Origin: Planctomycetaceae bacterium
GTDB lineage: Bacteria > Planctomycetota > Planctomycetia > Planctomycetales > Planctomycetaceae
Direction of reading: 5' to 3'
Assembly: GCA_019636285.1 (NCBI GenBank)
Contig: JAHBXV010000004.1
Coordinates: forward strand, 62,001 to 126,000
DNA length: 64,000 nt
Shown: positions 1 through 7,129 of the stretch, in pieces
Layout: each line of letters begins with the position of its first letter
Position numbering within the stretch: the first letter of the stretch is position 1
Translations under genes and position numbers: made by a program
The notes under the pieces: model-generated
Told to the model about the DNA's origin: nothing
The model's input: only the letters and a program-made list of their open reading frames with translations
Database searches by the model: none

Positions 1-401
1 TGGGCCTCGATATCAAGATGTTCTACGGCGGCCCGAAGGAAGCCGTGATGCACGCGATCTACCGCCAGAACATGGGGTACACGCATATCATCATTGGCCG
101 CAAGCATGCTGATGCCCCCTATGCCAACGGCGAAGCGATCTGGGGCGACTTCGATGCGCACCAGATCTTCGACAACCTGGGTGGTGAGCTGCTCATCCAG
201 CCGCTGAAGGTCGGTTTCGCGGCTTATTACGACTCGATCGGCCGCGTCGACCTGACCGAGCGTCATCCGAATGAGAAGCCGGTGTCGATCTCCGGCAAAG
301 ACATTCGCTCCACGCTGCAGAAGGGTGAGCAAGTCGATCAGCGCGTCATGCGACCGAGCACGTCGACCATTCTTGGTGCCGCGATGAAGCAGGGTGCGTA
401 A
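1..401 (+). CDS. sat: Sulfate adenylyltransferase (ATP sulfurylase), C-terminal part
   Basis: The gene starts upstream of the window and only its last 132 codons are visible, read from base 3 to a TAA at 399-401. ATP sulfurylase joins sulfate and ATP to give adenosine 5'-phosphosulfate and pyrophosphate in the cytoplasm, the first step of sulfate activation. The visible part has the typical C-terminal lobe: [17 protein letters not shown], then GRKHADAP, a KVGFAAYY stretch, and the closing [12 protein letters not shown]...IR block of single-domain bacterial Sat proteins. There is no sign of a fused APS kinase domain after it. A strong hairpin with a T-run follows 30 bases downstream, so this is the last gene of its transcript. 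Upstream partners lie outside the window. Confidence 0.93.
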   Translation, partial: GLDIKMFYGGPKEAVMHAIYRQNMGYTHIIIGRKHADAPYANGEAIWGDFDAHQIFDNLGGELLIQPLKVGFAAYYDSIGRVDLTERHPNEKPVSISGKDIRSTLQKGEQVDQRVMRPSTSTILGAAMKQGA

Positions 402-431
402 CGCTCCTTCGGTCGGTATCAGGGAAAAATG

Positions 432-470
432 AAACACCCGCCGGATTCGCCTGGCGGGTGTTTTCGTTTT
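432..470 (+). terminator. Rho-independent terminator after sat
   Basis: An 11-bp perfect stem (432-442 with 453-463, starting AAACACCCGCC) encloses a 10-base loop and is followed by a T-rich run to 470. It lies 30 bases after the sat stop codon in the right orientation to end that transcript. Confidence 0.9.
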
Positions 471-512
471 CAAAGGGTGCAAAGCCCGAGATGGAACGAC
501 GCCGGAAAAATC

Positions 513-559
513 TTGATGAATGGATTGACGATAAATAGTTGATGTATAAAATATTGATG
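513..559 (+). promoter_or_regulatory. Candidate promoter and operator region of the marR gene
   Basis: An AT-rich patch in otherwise GC-rich DNA. TTGACG at 525-530 and TAAAAT at 547-552 are spaced 16 bases, which fits a sigma-70 type promoter. The hexamer TTGATG or TTGACG occurs four times, starting at 513, 525, 539 and 554. Evenly spaced repeats across a promoter suggest binding sites, and MarR proteins usually repress their own promoter, but the repeats are direct rather than the usual inverted arrangement. Inferred from sequence only. Confidence 0.35.
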
Positions 560-626
560 TCGAGACAAGATGATATGCGGGGTCGGTTACTGATGTGCCG
601 TCGCCGCTCGCTGGAAACTCTCTGCC

Positions 627-1097
627 ATGAACAAGTTGCAAGCAGAACTCAAGAAACGGCAACCATTTGCCCGCGTCGAGGAAGAGGCGGTTCTGAACCT
701 CGCGCGGACCAGCGATCAGGTGCAGCACCGTTTTGAACAGCTCTTTCGAGCTCACGGCCTCACCGGGCCGCAATACAACATCCTGCGGATCCTTCGCGGC
801 GAGGGAAAGCCCCTCCCCATCCTGGAAATTGCGAGTCGGATGATCACGGTCGTCCCGGCGATCACGGGCATTGTTGATCGCCTGGAACGGGCGGAACTGG
901 TGGTGAGGCGGCGTTGCGAGAAGGATCGGCGCGTCGTCTTCGTCGAACTGACCCCGGCGGGCGCGACGCGATTGGGAGAAATCGATGCCCCGCTCGAAGC
1001 CCTGCACCGCTCTGTCATGTCGGGACTTTCCGAAAGCGAACAGCGTCAATTGATCGGCCTCTTGGAGCGAGTTCGCGAAACGCTGCCGACGAATTGA
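627..1097 (+). CDS. MarR family transcriptional regulator
   Basis: A 156-residue protein of the usual MarR size. A helical N-terminus (to about residue 45) leads into a winged-helix domain. The run GLTGPQYNILRILR begins that domain, the recognition-helix region is ITVVPAITGIVDRLE at about 73-87, and the wing is RRCEKDRRVVFVELTPAG at about 93-110. A C-terminal helix for dimerisation follows. MarR proteins are dimeric repressors released by phenolic or oxidising ligands. The next gene, a short-chain dehydrogenase, starts 75 bases downstream on the same strand, and pirin and Dps genes follow, so the likely targets are itself and this redox set. The ATG at 627 has only a weak Shine-Dalgarno sequence. 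Confidence 0.85.
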   Translation: MNKLQAELKKRQPFARVEEEAVLNLARTSDQVQHRFEQLFRAHGLTGPQYNILRILRGEGKPLPILEIASRMITVVPAITGIVDRLERAELVVRRRCEKDRRVVFVELTPAGATRLGEIDAPLEALHRSVMSGLSESEQRQLIGLLERVRETLPTN

Positions 1098-1172
1098 CCG
1101 AGGGCGAGGTGCTCTTAAGAAGACGCTCGAAAGTTGGTGGTTCCATTTCTCATCTCAAAGAAGGACTCAATC

Positions 1173-1919
1173 ATGAGTTTGAAGGATCGCGTGGCATTGG
1201 TGACGGGTGGCGGTTCGGGCATTGGACTGGCCACGGTACGGCTGCTGGCCGAGAACGGCGTGCATCTGGCGATTGGCAATCGGAATGTCGAACTGGGTGA
1301 AGCGGCCGCGGCCGAAGCGAAAAAGCTGGGCGTCGAAGCCGTTTTTCAGAAGACGGATGTCACGCAGCCGGCCGATGTCGAAGCGTTGGTGCAACTGGCC
1401 GTCAAGAAATTCGGCAGGCTCGGACTCGCGGTGAATAACGCGGGTGTCGAAGGTCCGTCGGTTCCGCTGCACGAGCATCCGATCGACGTAGCGCGGCATA
1501 TCATGGATGTGAATGTCCATGGCGTGTTTTTGGCGATGAAGTACGAGATTCCGCTGATGCAGCGAGCGGGCGGCGGCTCGATCGTCAACACTTCGTCGAT
1601 TCTGGGCGTGAAAGCCGTTCCCAATTTTTCGATCTACAACGCCAGCAAGCACGCGGTGATCGGGCTGACCCGTTCAGCGGCGCTGGAGTACGCAGCAGAC
1701 AAGATCCGCATCAATGCGGTCGCGCCGGGGCCGATCGAGACTCCCATGTTGAACAACATCACCGGTGGAAATCCGCATGAGTTCGGCAACCTGACGCCCA
1801 TGCGGCGGATTGGGACGCCCGAGGAAATCGCGGCGGGCATTGTGTGGCTGCTATCCGATGCGTCGTCGTTCATGACCGGCGGGATTCTCAACATTGATGG
1901 CGGAATGGTGGCGGGCTGA
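1173..1919 (+). CDS. SDR family NAD(P)-dependent oxidoreductase
   Basis: A 248-residue classical short-chain dehydrogenase. The cofactor motif TGGGSGIG lies at about residues 11-18, NNAG at about 88-91, the catalytic Ser in NTSSILG at about 140, and the YNASK active site at about 155-159. The C-terminus ends LNIDGGMVAG, as in FabG-like enzymes. It should reduce or oxidise a carbonyl/alcohol with NAD(P)(H) in the cytoplasm; the substrate cannot be told from sequence. The start at 1173 is preferred over in-frame codons upstream because AGAAGGA precedes it by 8 bases and the protein then begins MSLKDRVALVTGG, as in the family. Neighbouring marR and pirin genes suggest a stress or detoxification role. 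Confidence 0.88.
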   Translation: MSLKDRVALVTGGGSGIGLATVRLLAENGVHLAIGNRNVELGEAAAAEAKKLGVEAVFQKTDVTQPADVEALVQLAVKKFGRLGLAVNNAGVEGPSVPLHEHPIDVARHIMDVNVHGVFLAMKYEIPLMQRAGGGSIVNTSSILGVKAVPNFSIYNASKHAVIGLTRSAALEYAADKIRINAVAPGPIETPMLNNITGGNPHEFGNLTPMRRIGTPEEIAAGIVWLLSDASSFMTGGILNIDGGMVAG

Positions 1920-2021
1920 TTCGTGGCGAGGTCACGAATTGAGTCTCGTCGAACAAAGACCGGGATGAGCGGGCCGAGCCTGATCGTGAGGTTCGGCCCG
2001 CCCCTGGCGGGAGATTCTCAA

Positions 2022-2720
2022 ATGCTCAAAGTTTATCGCGGCAACGAGCGGGGTCACATTGACCATGGCTGGCTCGACACCTATCACACGTTTTCGTTTG
2101 GCCGGTATCAGAATCGCGAGATGATGCATTATCGGGCTCTGCGCGTGATGAACGAAGACGTCGTCGCGCCGGGAACCGGGTTCGGCGAGCACGGTCACGA
2201 GAACATGGAGATCGTGACGGTCGTGCTCTCGGGCGAACTGGAGCATCGCGACAGTCTGGGGTCGGGCGAAGTGCTCACGCCGGATGAAGTTCAATGGATG
2301 TCGGCTGGATCGGGAATTCGGCACAGCGAGTTCAACCCGTCGTCAACCTCGCCGGTTCACCTGTATCAGATCTGGCTGATCCCCGATCGTCCGGGATACT
2401 CCCCCGCCTATCGCCAGCAGCGGTTCGAGCGCAACCAGCGAATGAATCGGTGGCAGATGCTCATCTCGCAAGACAGTGCGGACAATTCACTGACCTGGCG
2501 GACCGACGCCAGGTTATGGCGTGCCGAATTGGCGAACGGTGCGGAGCTCGCGTTGCCGGTGCCGTTCGAGCGGGCCGGGTGGTTACAGGTTCTGAAAGGA
2601 GAAGCACGAGTCGGAAGTGAGAGTCTAGCAGCGGGCGACGGCGTGGCCATGGCGGACGAGTCATCGCTCGTGGTGAAAACCTCGACCGAGGCGGACCTCT
2701 TGCTGTTCGAACTCGCCTGA
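2022..2720 (+). CDS. Pirin family protein (YhhW-like quercetinase type)
   Basis: A 232-residue bicupin of the short pirin type. With the start at 2022 the metal ligands fall at His57, His59, His101 and Glu103, the same positions as in E. coli YhhW, in the strings GEHGHENMEIV and SGIRHSEFN. The N-terminus has the family signature DHGWLDTYHTFSFG. YhhW-type pirins bind a single divalent metal and show quercetin 2,3-dioxygenase activity in vitro; the natural substrate is not settled. A purine-rich GGCGGGAGA stretch before the ATG supports this start, and residues upstream of it look non-coding. The gene follows the SDR gene by about 100 bases and precedes dps. Confidence 0.9.
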   Translation: MLKVYRGNERGHIDHGWLDTYHTFSFGRYQNREMMHYRALRVMNEDVVAPGTGFGEHGHENMEIVTVVLSGELEHRDSLGSGEVLTPDEVQWMSAGSGIRHSEFNPSSTSPVHLYQIWLIPDRPGYSPAYRQQRFERNQRMNRWQMLISQDSADNSLTWRTDARLWRAELANGAELALPVPFERAGWLQVLKGEARVGSESLAAGDGVAMADESSLVVKTSTEADLLLFELA

Positions 2721-2810
2721 AGTTTGCCGGGATGGTCGGTAGAATGTCGGGAAGAGAATTCGACGATCGGGCAGTTGACATTGCCACAACCGGAGAAGGA
2801 AACGACAGCC

Positions 2811-3293
2811 ATGCATCGCACCAGAAACGACATGGAAGAGCCGTTGCGGAAGAAAATGGTCAGCGTGCTGAACGCGCGGCTGGCGGATCTGATTGATCTG
2901 AAGTTGCAGACCAAGCAGGCGCACTGGAACGTCAAGGGGCCGAGCTTCTTTTCGCTGCACCAGTTGTTCGACCAGTTTGCCGAGACGCTCGACGAGCATG
3001 TTGACAACGTGGCGGAGCGGGTCGTGGCGCTCGGCGGGGTTGCCCTCGGTACGGTGGAAGCGGTCGCCGAATGGTCGGAACTTCCCGAGTACCCGAGCGA
3101 TATTTCTTCGGGGTCGGCTCACGTCACCGCACTATGCACTTCGGTCATGCAGGCCGCCAAAACAGTGCGTGCCGATATCGACATCAGCGCCGATGCGGGG
3201 GATGCCGGAACGGCCGATCTGCTGACGGGCGTTTCGCGCGATCTGGACAAGTACCTGTGGTTCCTTGAATCGCACACGCAGGCCGACAGCTAA
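2811..3293 (+). CDS. dps: Dps family ferritin-like DNA-protection protein
   Basis: A 160-residue four-helix protein. The family ferroxidase block KQAHWNVKGPSFFSLHQLFD lies at about residues 37-56 and is followed by the acidic stretch AETLDEHVD that completes the intersubunit iron site. Dps proteins form 12-mers in the cytoplasm that oxidise Fe(II) with peroxide and store ferric iron, protecting DNA. The ATG at 2811 has a strong GGAGAAGGA Shine-Dalgarno sequence. There is no Lys-rich N-terminal tail beyond MHRTRND, so direct DNA binding is uncertain. It ends the marR-SDR-pirin-dps gene series. Confidence 0.9.
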   Translation: MHRTRNDMEEPLRKKMVSVLNARLADLIDLKLQTKQAHWNVKGPSFFSLHQLFDQFAETLDEHVDNVAERVVALGGVALGTVEAVAEWSELPEYPSDISSGSAHVTALCTSVMQAAKTVRADIDISADAGDAGTADLLTGVSRDLDKYLWFLESHTQADS

Positions 3294-3359
3294 AACGAGT
3301 TTCCCCTGTATGCAGGAAAATTCGTGAGCAATCGTTGGTGCTTTATCAGGGATTGGTGT

Positions 3360-3435
3360 GTGTGCCACTGGCTTTGCCAGTGTGTTTTTCCATGGATCAA
3401 GAACTTAAGGCACACTGGCGGAGCCAGCGGCACAC
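3360..3435. repeat. Intergenic inverted-repeat element (ACTGGC family)
   Basis: Two 25-bp arms, 3360-3384 and 3411-3435, are inverted copies with 22 of 25 positions matching. Each arm itself contains the short palindrome CACTGGC...GCCAGTG. The same arm sequence recurs near 14.34 kb and at 54.45-54.69 kb, always between genes, so it is a dispersed repeat rather than a one-off terminator. Confidence 0.75.
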
Positions 3436-3480
3436 GCCCGTATCATTATCTTCTCGAGGCGACCACTGGAGACCGGGTGA

Positions 3481-3957
3481 ATGCAGCTCTGGCTGATGCG
3501 CCATGGTGAAGCGGTCGACGCGGACGAGGCCGGTTCCGACAGCGCCCGCTGGCTTTCGGACTGGGGTCGCAACCAGGTGGCATCATTGGGGGCCTGGCTC
3601 GCGGCGCGCGCGCCGGCTCCCGATGTCATCCTTCACAGCCCGCTGGCGCGAACCACTGAAACGGCCGCGATTCTGGGTGCGAACTGGGGACGCGGCGAGG
3701 TCACGTCCGAATCGGTCGATGCTCTCGGTCCGGGAATGCGAGCATCCCAGGTCTTACGGCTGTTGTCTTCTCGGCCAGTGGAATCAGCCGTGTGCGTCGG
3801 GCATCAGCCGGATGTTGGCATCACGCTGGGCGAACTCGTCGGTTCATCGCGGCTGGCCATTTCGCCGGGAACGATCGCATGCATCGAATTTCGCGGCCCC
3901 ATTGTCATCGGCGGCGGAGCCTTGGTGGGCCTTCTGTCGCCCGACTGGTTTGGGTGA
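3481..3957 (+). CDS. Histidine phosphatase family protein (SixA-like)
   Basis: A 158-residue branch-2-size histidine phosphatase. The nucleophile motif RHGE is at residues 7-10. The conserved Arg and Ser are in HSPLARTTETA at about 52-62, and the second catalytic His is in VCVGHQPDVG at about 107. SixA removes phosphate from phosphohistidine in phosphotransfer domains; this protein may do that or act on other small phosphoesters. The ATG at 3481 has GGAG about 10 bases upstream. It sits alone between a dispersed repeat and a convergent small membrane-protein gene. Confidence 0.8.
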   Translation: MQLWLMRHGEAVDADEAGSDSARWLSDWGRNQVASLGAWLAARAPAPDVILHSPLARTTETAAILGANWGRGEVTSESVDALGPGMRASQVLRLLSSRPVESAVCVGHQPDVGITLGELVGSSRLAISPGTIACIEFRGPIVIGGGALVGLLSPDWFG

Positions 3958-3967
3958 GGGAGGAGAG

Positions 3968-3998
3968 TGGTTGGTGGTTGGTAGTTAGTGGTTGGTGG
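3968..3998. repeat. Short TGG/TTGG-rich low-complexity tract
   Basis: Degenerate tandem copies of GGTTGGTGGTTGGTAG-type units directly after the phosphatase gene. Its strand asymmetry (almost no C on this strand) differs from the surrounding coding DNA. No function is evident. Confidence 0.6.
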
Positions 3999-4015
3999 AG
4001 GAACATAGACTCGCG

Positions 4016-4261
4016 TTACCACGGCAGCAGATTGAGCGGGCGGACGACTTCGATCGCTAGCAAGATGCCGAAGATCGCCGTCAGGGCCAGCAGGCCGCGA
4101 AGAACGAGGGGTGCCCGTTCTTCGCCGAACCAGTGCCGCAGTTGTCTTCCATATCGCGAATCGACCAGCAGTCGCTGCTGATTGAGAAGCAGAATCAGGC
4201 TGACAAAGACAATTCCCAGCCCCATCGCCACATGTTGTGGAACCATGCGCTGACTTCGCAT
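4016..4261 (-). CDS. Small membrane protein of unknown function
   Basis: I do not recognise this protein. From the ATG at 4261 it has 81 residues with two predicted hydrophobic segments, one near MGLGIVFVSLILLL and one near LLALTAIFGILLAIEVV, separated by a charged loop rich in Arg. An alternative start is the ATG at 4246, and the frame is open further upstream to a GTG at 4312. It lies tail-to-tail with the phosphatase gene. Membrane topology is the only thing the sequence supports. Confidence 0.45.
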   Translation of the reverse strand: MRSQRMVPQHVAMGLGIVFVSLILLLNQQRLLVDSRYGRQLRHWFGEERAPLVLRGLLALTAIFGILLAIEVVRPLNLLPW

Positions 4262-4336
4262 TCCAATAGGAAGAGTCGTGCGTCGACGATGGTTGTCGCG
4301 GCGGCTTCGCACGACGAAGTTTCGAAGGATCGATGA

Positions 4337-5248
4337 TTACGATCCATAGCCTTCAAAGGCGGCATCCATCAGTTGGGAAATCTGCTTGAGCCGGGCAAGA
4401 TCGCCGCCGCCCACTTCCGCGGTTGCCCAGCCCGAATAGCCAATGTCCTTGAGCGCCGCGAGCACGGCCGGCCAGTCGCAGCCGTCGTCGCCGTGGCCGA
4501 TCTCGGCTCGGAAGCCCTTCCCGACGCCTTCGTCGTTGGCGATCTTGCGGCTGTATTCCTTGATGTCGAGTTTGCCGATCCGCTTGCCCAGCGTGTGAAT
4601 CCAGTGTTCCGGCCAACCGTAGCGGACGACGTTACCGACATCGAAATAACAGCCCACCCATGGGCTTTCAAATTCGTCGATGTAGCGCGCGGTTTCCAGC
4701 GGGCTAAGCAGGAAGTTGTTCCAGACATTTTCAAAGAGAATGGGAATCTGCAATTCGGCGGCCAGCGGCAGCGCCTTGCGGATCTCGGCTTGCGAACGCG
4801 TGTAGGCGTCGGCGTAGCTGACGCTCTTGTTAACGACGGCCGGAACGAGCAGAACCGAAGTACCGCCGTACGCCTTGCAGTCTCGCAGCGCGGTCAAGAG
4901 TCCCTGGAGGCCTTGCTCGCGGACTTTGGGATCGTTGTCGGAAAGCGGCAGCCGCCAGTGGTCGTAATCGACGACACCATGCACGATAAGGCCGCTGGCC
5001 TTGGCGGCCGCGTTCACTTCGTCGTGGTCGGCCGGGGTGTTCATGTCGACCCCTTCAAACCCAGCCTCCTTCGCGATCTGGAACTTCTCGAGAATCGGAG
5101 CGTTGCCGCCGATCATCGAGTACTTGACCGCTTTGCGGAGCCGTAATTTTTCAGTCTCTTTGGCACTGCCGGTGCGAGTGGTCGCCACGGCCGTCGCCGC
5201 CAACGCTGCCTGCAAGAACTGACGACGATCGAGGGACCACGCGTTCAT
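4337..5248 (-). CDS. Tat-exported sugar phosphate isomerase/epimerase-like TIM barrel
   Basis: A 303-residue protein with the twin-arginine signal DRRQFLQAALAATAV at residues 7-21, so export in folded form is predicted. The rest is a xylose-isomerase-like TIM barrel of the AP-endonuclease 2 superfamily: AGFEGVDMN near the start, LFENVWNN with a likely metal Glu, GCYFDVGN with an Asp, a HWIHTLGKRIGKLDIKEYS strand, and a late TAEV Glu. These residues usually bind a divalent metal and catalyse sugar epimerisation or related steps; the substrate is unknown. It is divergent from another Tat-exported oxidoreductase gene at 5555, and planctomycetes carry many such exported pairs. Confidence 0.82.
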   Translation of the reverse strand: MNAWSLDRRQFLQAALAATAVATTRTGSAKETEKLRLRKAVKYSMIGGNAPILEKFQIAKEAGFEGVDMNTPADHDEVNAAAKASGLIVHGVVDYDHWRLPLSDNDPKVREQGLQGLLTALRDCKAYGGTSVLLVPAVVNKSVSYADAYTRSQAEIRKALPLAAELQIPILFENVWNNFLLSPLETARYIDEFESPWVGCYFDVGNVVRYGWPEHWIHTLGKRIGKLDIKEYSRKIANDEGVGKGFRAEIGHGDDGCDWPAVLAALKDIGYSGWATAEVGGGDLARLKQISQLMDAAFEGYGS

Positions 5249-5554
5249 GGCGAATGACTCCAGGACAACGGTGTAGGTGATTTGGCTTCGGACTGAGTTC
5301 CAGCTTCATGGACTCTAGCGGCGGATTTCAGGCGTTGCAAAGCGCACCGGCATCAGGAATGGTCGTCGTCCGTACACAAACTACGTCGGTTGAGAGGGAT
5401 GACAGGACATGGCGGGCCGCCAAAGGCTCGCATTCGGTCCGGTTGATCCATTAGATTAGCGGAAAGGAATACGGCGACGTATTTCATGCGGAGGCCGGAC
5501 GAGCGCCGGCCGGCCAGATTTCTTTCATTTGAGTTCGGACGGGACAAAGCCACG

Positions 5555-6853
5555 ATGGATGGGACGACCAACAATTCTCGCCGTGATTTTCTGAAGTCGA
5601 GCGCGATTGTCGCCGCGGGGTCCGCGAGCCTGATGTCGCGAATCTCGGCGGGTGCGTATGCCGGCGGAACGGAACTTCTGAAGGTGGGTCTGGTTGGCTG
5701 CGGCGGGCGTGGGACCGGCGCGGCGAAGCAGGCACTGAGCGCGGACCCGCAAACGCGGCTCGTCGCCGTCGCGGATGCATTTCGCGATGCGATCGATGGC
5801 AGCCTGTCGAATCTGAAGGCTCAAGAAGGGGTCGCCGATCGCATCGTCGTTGACGATGACCACAAGTTCGTGGGGCTCGATTCGTACCTGAAGGTGATCG
5901 AGACGTGCGATGTGGTGCTGCTGGCGGCCCCTCCGGGATTCCGGCCGCAGCACTTCAAGGCGGCCGTCGAAGCGGGCAAGCACATCTTCACCGAAAAGCC
6001 GATGGCGACGGACGTCCCCGGCATTCTGTCGACGATGGAGTCGGTTGAACTCGCCAAAAAGAAAAAGCTCGCGGTCGTGGCGGGCTTCTGCTGGCGGTAC
6101 GACTCCGCGCGCCGGGAATTGTTCAAGCGACTTCATGATGGCCAGATCGGCGACATTCTCGCCGTGTATGGCACGTATCTGACCAGCCCGGTCAAGCCGA
6201 TGCCCCCCGCGAGTGCCCGACCGGATGGGATCAGCAATTTCGAGTGGATGGTTCGCAACTGGTACAACTTCACCTGGCTGTCGGGTGACGGACTGGTGGA
6301 ACAGGCGATTCATACGGTCGACTGGCTGGCGTGGACCAAGAAAGACGTCGTTCCCAAGAGTTGCACGGCTGTGGGCGGTCGTCAGATTCCCGCGGAAGGT
6401 GGGAACATCTTCGACCATATCGAAGTGAACTACCTCTGGGACGACGGCACGCGCGGGTTCGTGGCACAGCGCCAGATCAGCGGCTGCCACAACGAAAACA
6501 GCCTGTACGTGCTGGGAACCAAGGGAACGGCCCAGATCGGCGGGCGCGGCGTGGTGATCGAAGGAGAGAGCCCCTGGAGATACCAGGGACCGAACCCGAA
6601 CATGTACGACGTCGAGCACCAGGAACTGTTCCAGTCGATCCGCGAAGGCAATCCGATCAACAACGGCGACCGGATGTGTACCAGCACGCTGATGGGCATC
6701 ATGGGCCGCATGGCCGGCTACACCGGTAAGCAGGTCACCTGGGACATGCTGATGGGTTCGCGGGAATCGCTGGTGCCGGAGATCACCAACGGCTGGGACA
6801 CGCCGATGGACTTCCCCGGCTATGCGATGCCGGGAGTCACCCCGTTCGTCTAG
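5555..6853 (+). CDS. Tat-exported Gfo/Idh/MocA family oxidoreductase
   Basis: A 432-residue protein. The ATG at 5555 opens a twin-arginine signal, NSRRDFLKSSAIVAAG, at residues 7-22. The Rossmann NAD(P)-binding motif VGLVGCGGRGTGA follows at about 45-57, then the family EKP motif (KHIFTEKPMATD) at about 145-156 and the C-terminal alpha/beta domain. Family members oxidise or epimerise sugars or inositols with a tightly held cofactor. Export of the folded, cofactor-loaded enzyme explains the Tat signal. The Shine-Dalgarno sequence is weak. A GC-rich hairpin follows the stop. Confidence 0.88.
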   Translation: MDGTTNNSRRDFLKSSAIVAAGSASLMSRISAGAYAGGTELLKVGLVGCGGRGTGAAKQALSADPQTRLVAVADAFRDAIDGSLSNLKAQEGVADRIVVDDDHKFVGLDSYLKVIETCDVVLLAAPPGFRPQHFKAAVEAGKHIFTEKPMATDVPGILSTMESVELAKKKKLAVVAGFCWRYDSARRELFKRLHDGQIGDILAVYGTYLTSPVKPMPPASARPDGISNFEWMVRNWYNFTWLSGDGLVEQAIHTVDWLAWTKKDVVPKSCTAVGGRQIPAEGGNIFDHIEVNYLWDDGTRGFVAQRQISGCHNENSLYVLGTKGTAQIGGRGVVIEGESPWRYQGPNPNMYDVEHQELFQSIREGNPINNGDRMCTSTLMGIMGRMAGYTGKQVTWDMLMGSRESLVPEITNGWDTPMDFPGYAMPGVTPFV

Positions 6854-6920
6854 AACGTGCTGCGGGAACATCGATCGGATTTCGACCGTTCGTGTTCCCG
6901 CAAAGTCCGTGAACGGCTTC

Positions 6921-6959
6921 AAGGGGGGCGGCGGTTTTAAAAGGACCGCCGTCCCCTTT
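6921..6959. terminator. GC-rich hairpin with A/T-rich loop downstream of the oxidoreductase
   Basis: Arms 6921-6935 and 6945-6958 pair as GGGGCGGCGGT with ACCGCCGTCCCC around a TTTAAAAGG loop. It is placed as a terminator 68 bases after the stop at 6853, but there is no clean T-run. Its GTCCCCTTT end resembles other intergenic pieces near 25.77 and 29.98 kb, so it may instead be a dispersed-repeat relic. Confidence 0.5.
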
Positions 6960-7129
6960 CCGTTTTGTCAGCCAGGGACGGAACTGCCGAACGAATTCCG
7001 CGCTTTGTGTGTCGAGTGGCTGGATTGGTATTCTGTGGCTTGTCACAGCCAACGAAGACTGTGTTTCCGTTATTCAGGATGTTCGGGCTCAATTCCGGTC
7101 GGAACCTGAGCCGCCAAGGTTGGTATTCC

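Noticed and set aside
3481-3999. Possible minisatellite or CRISPR-like tract at 3968-3998
   Set aside because: Only one short degenerate TTGG-rich run; no regular spacers or repeats.
5525-6922. 465-codon frame antisense to the Gfo/Idh/MocA gene
   Set aside because: Shadow of a well-supported sense gene; no ribosome-binding site.
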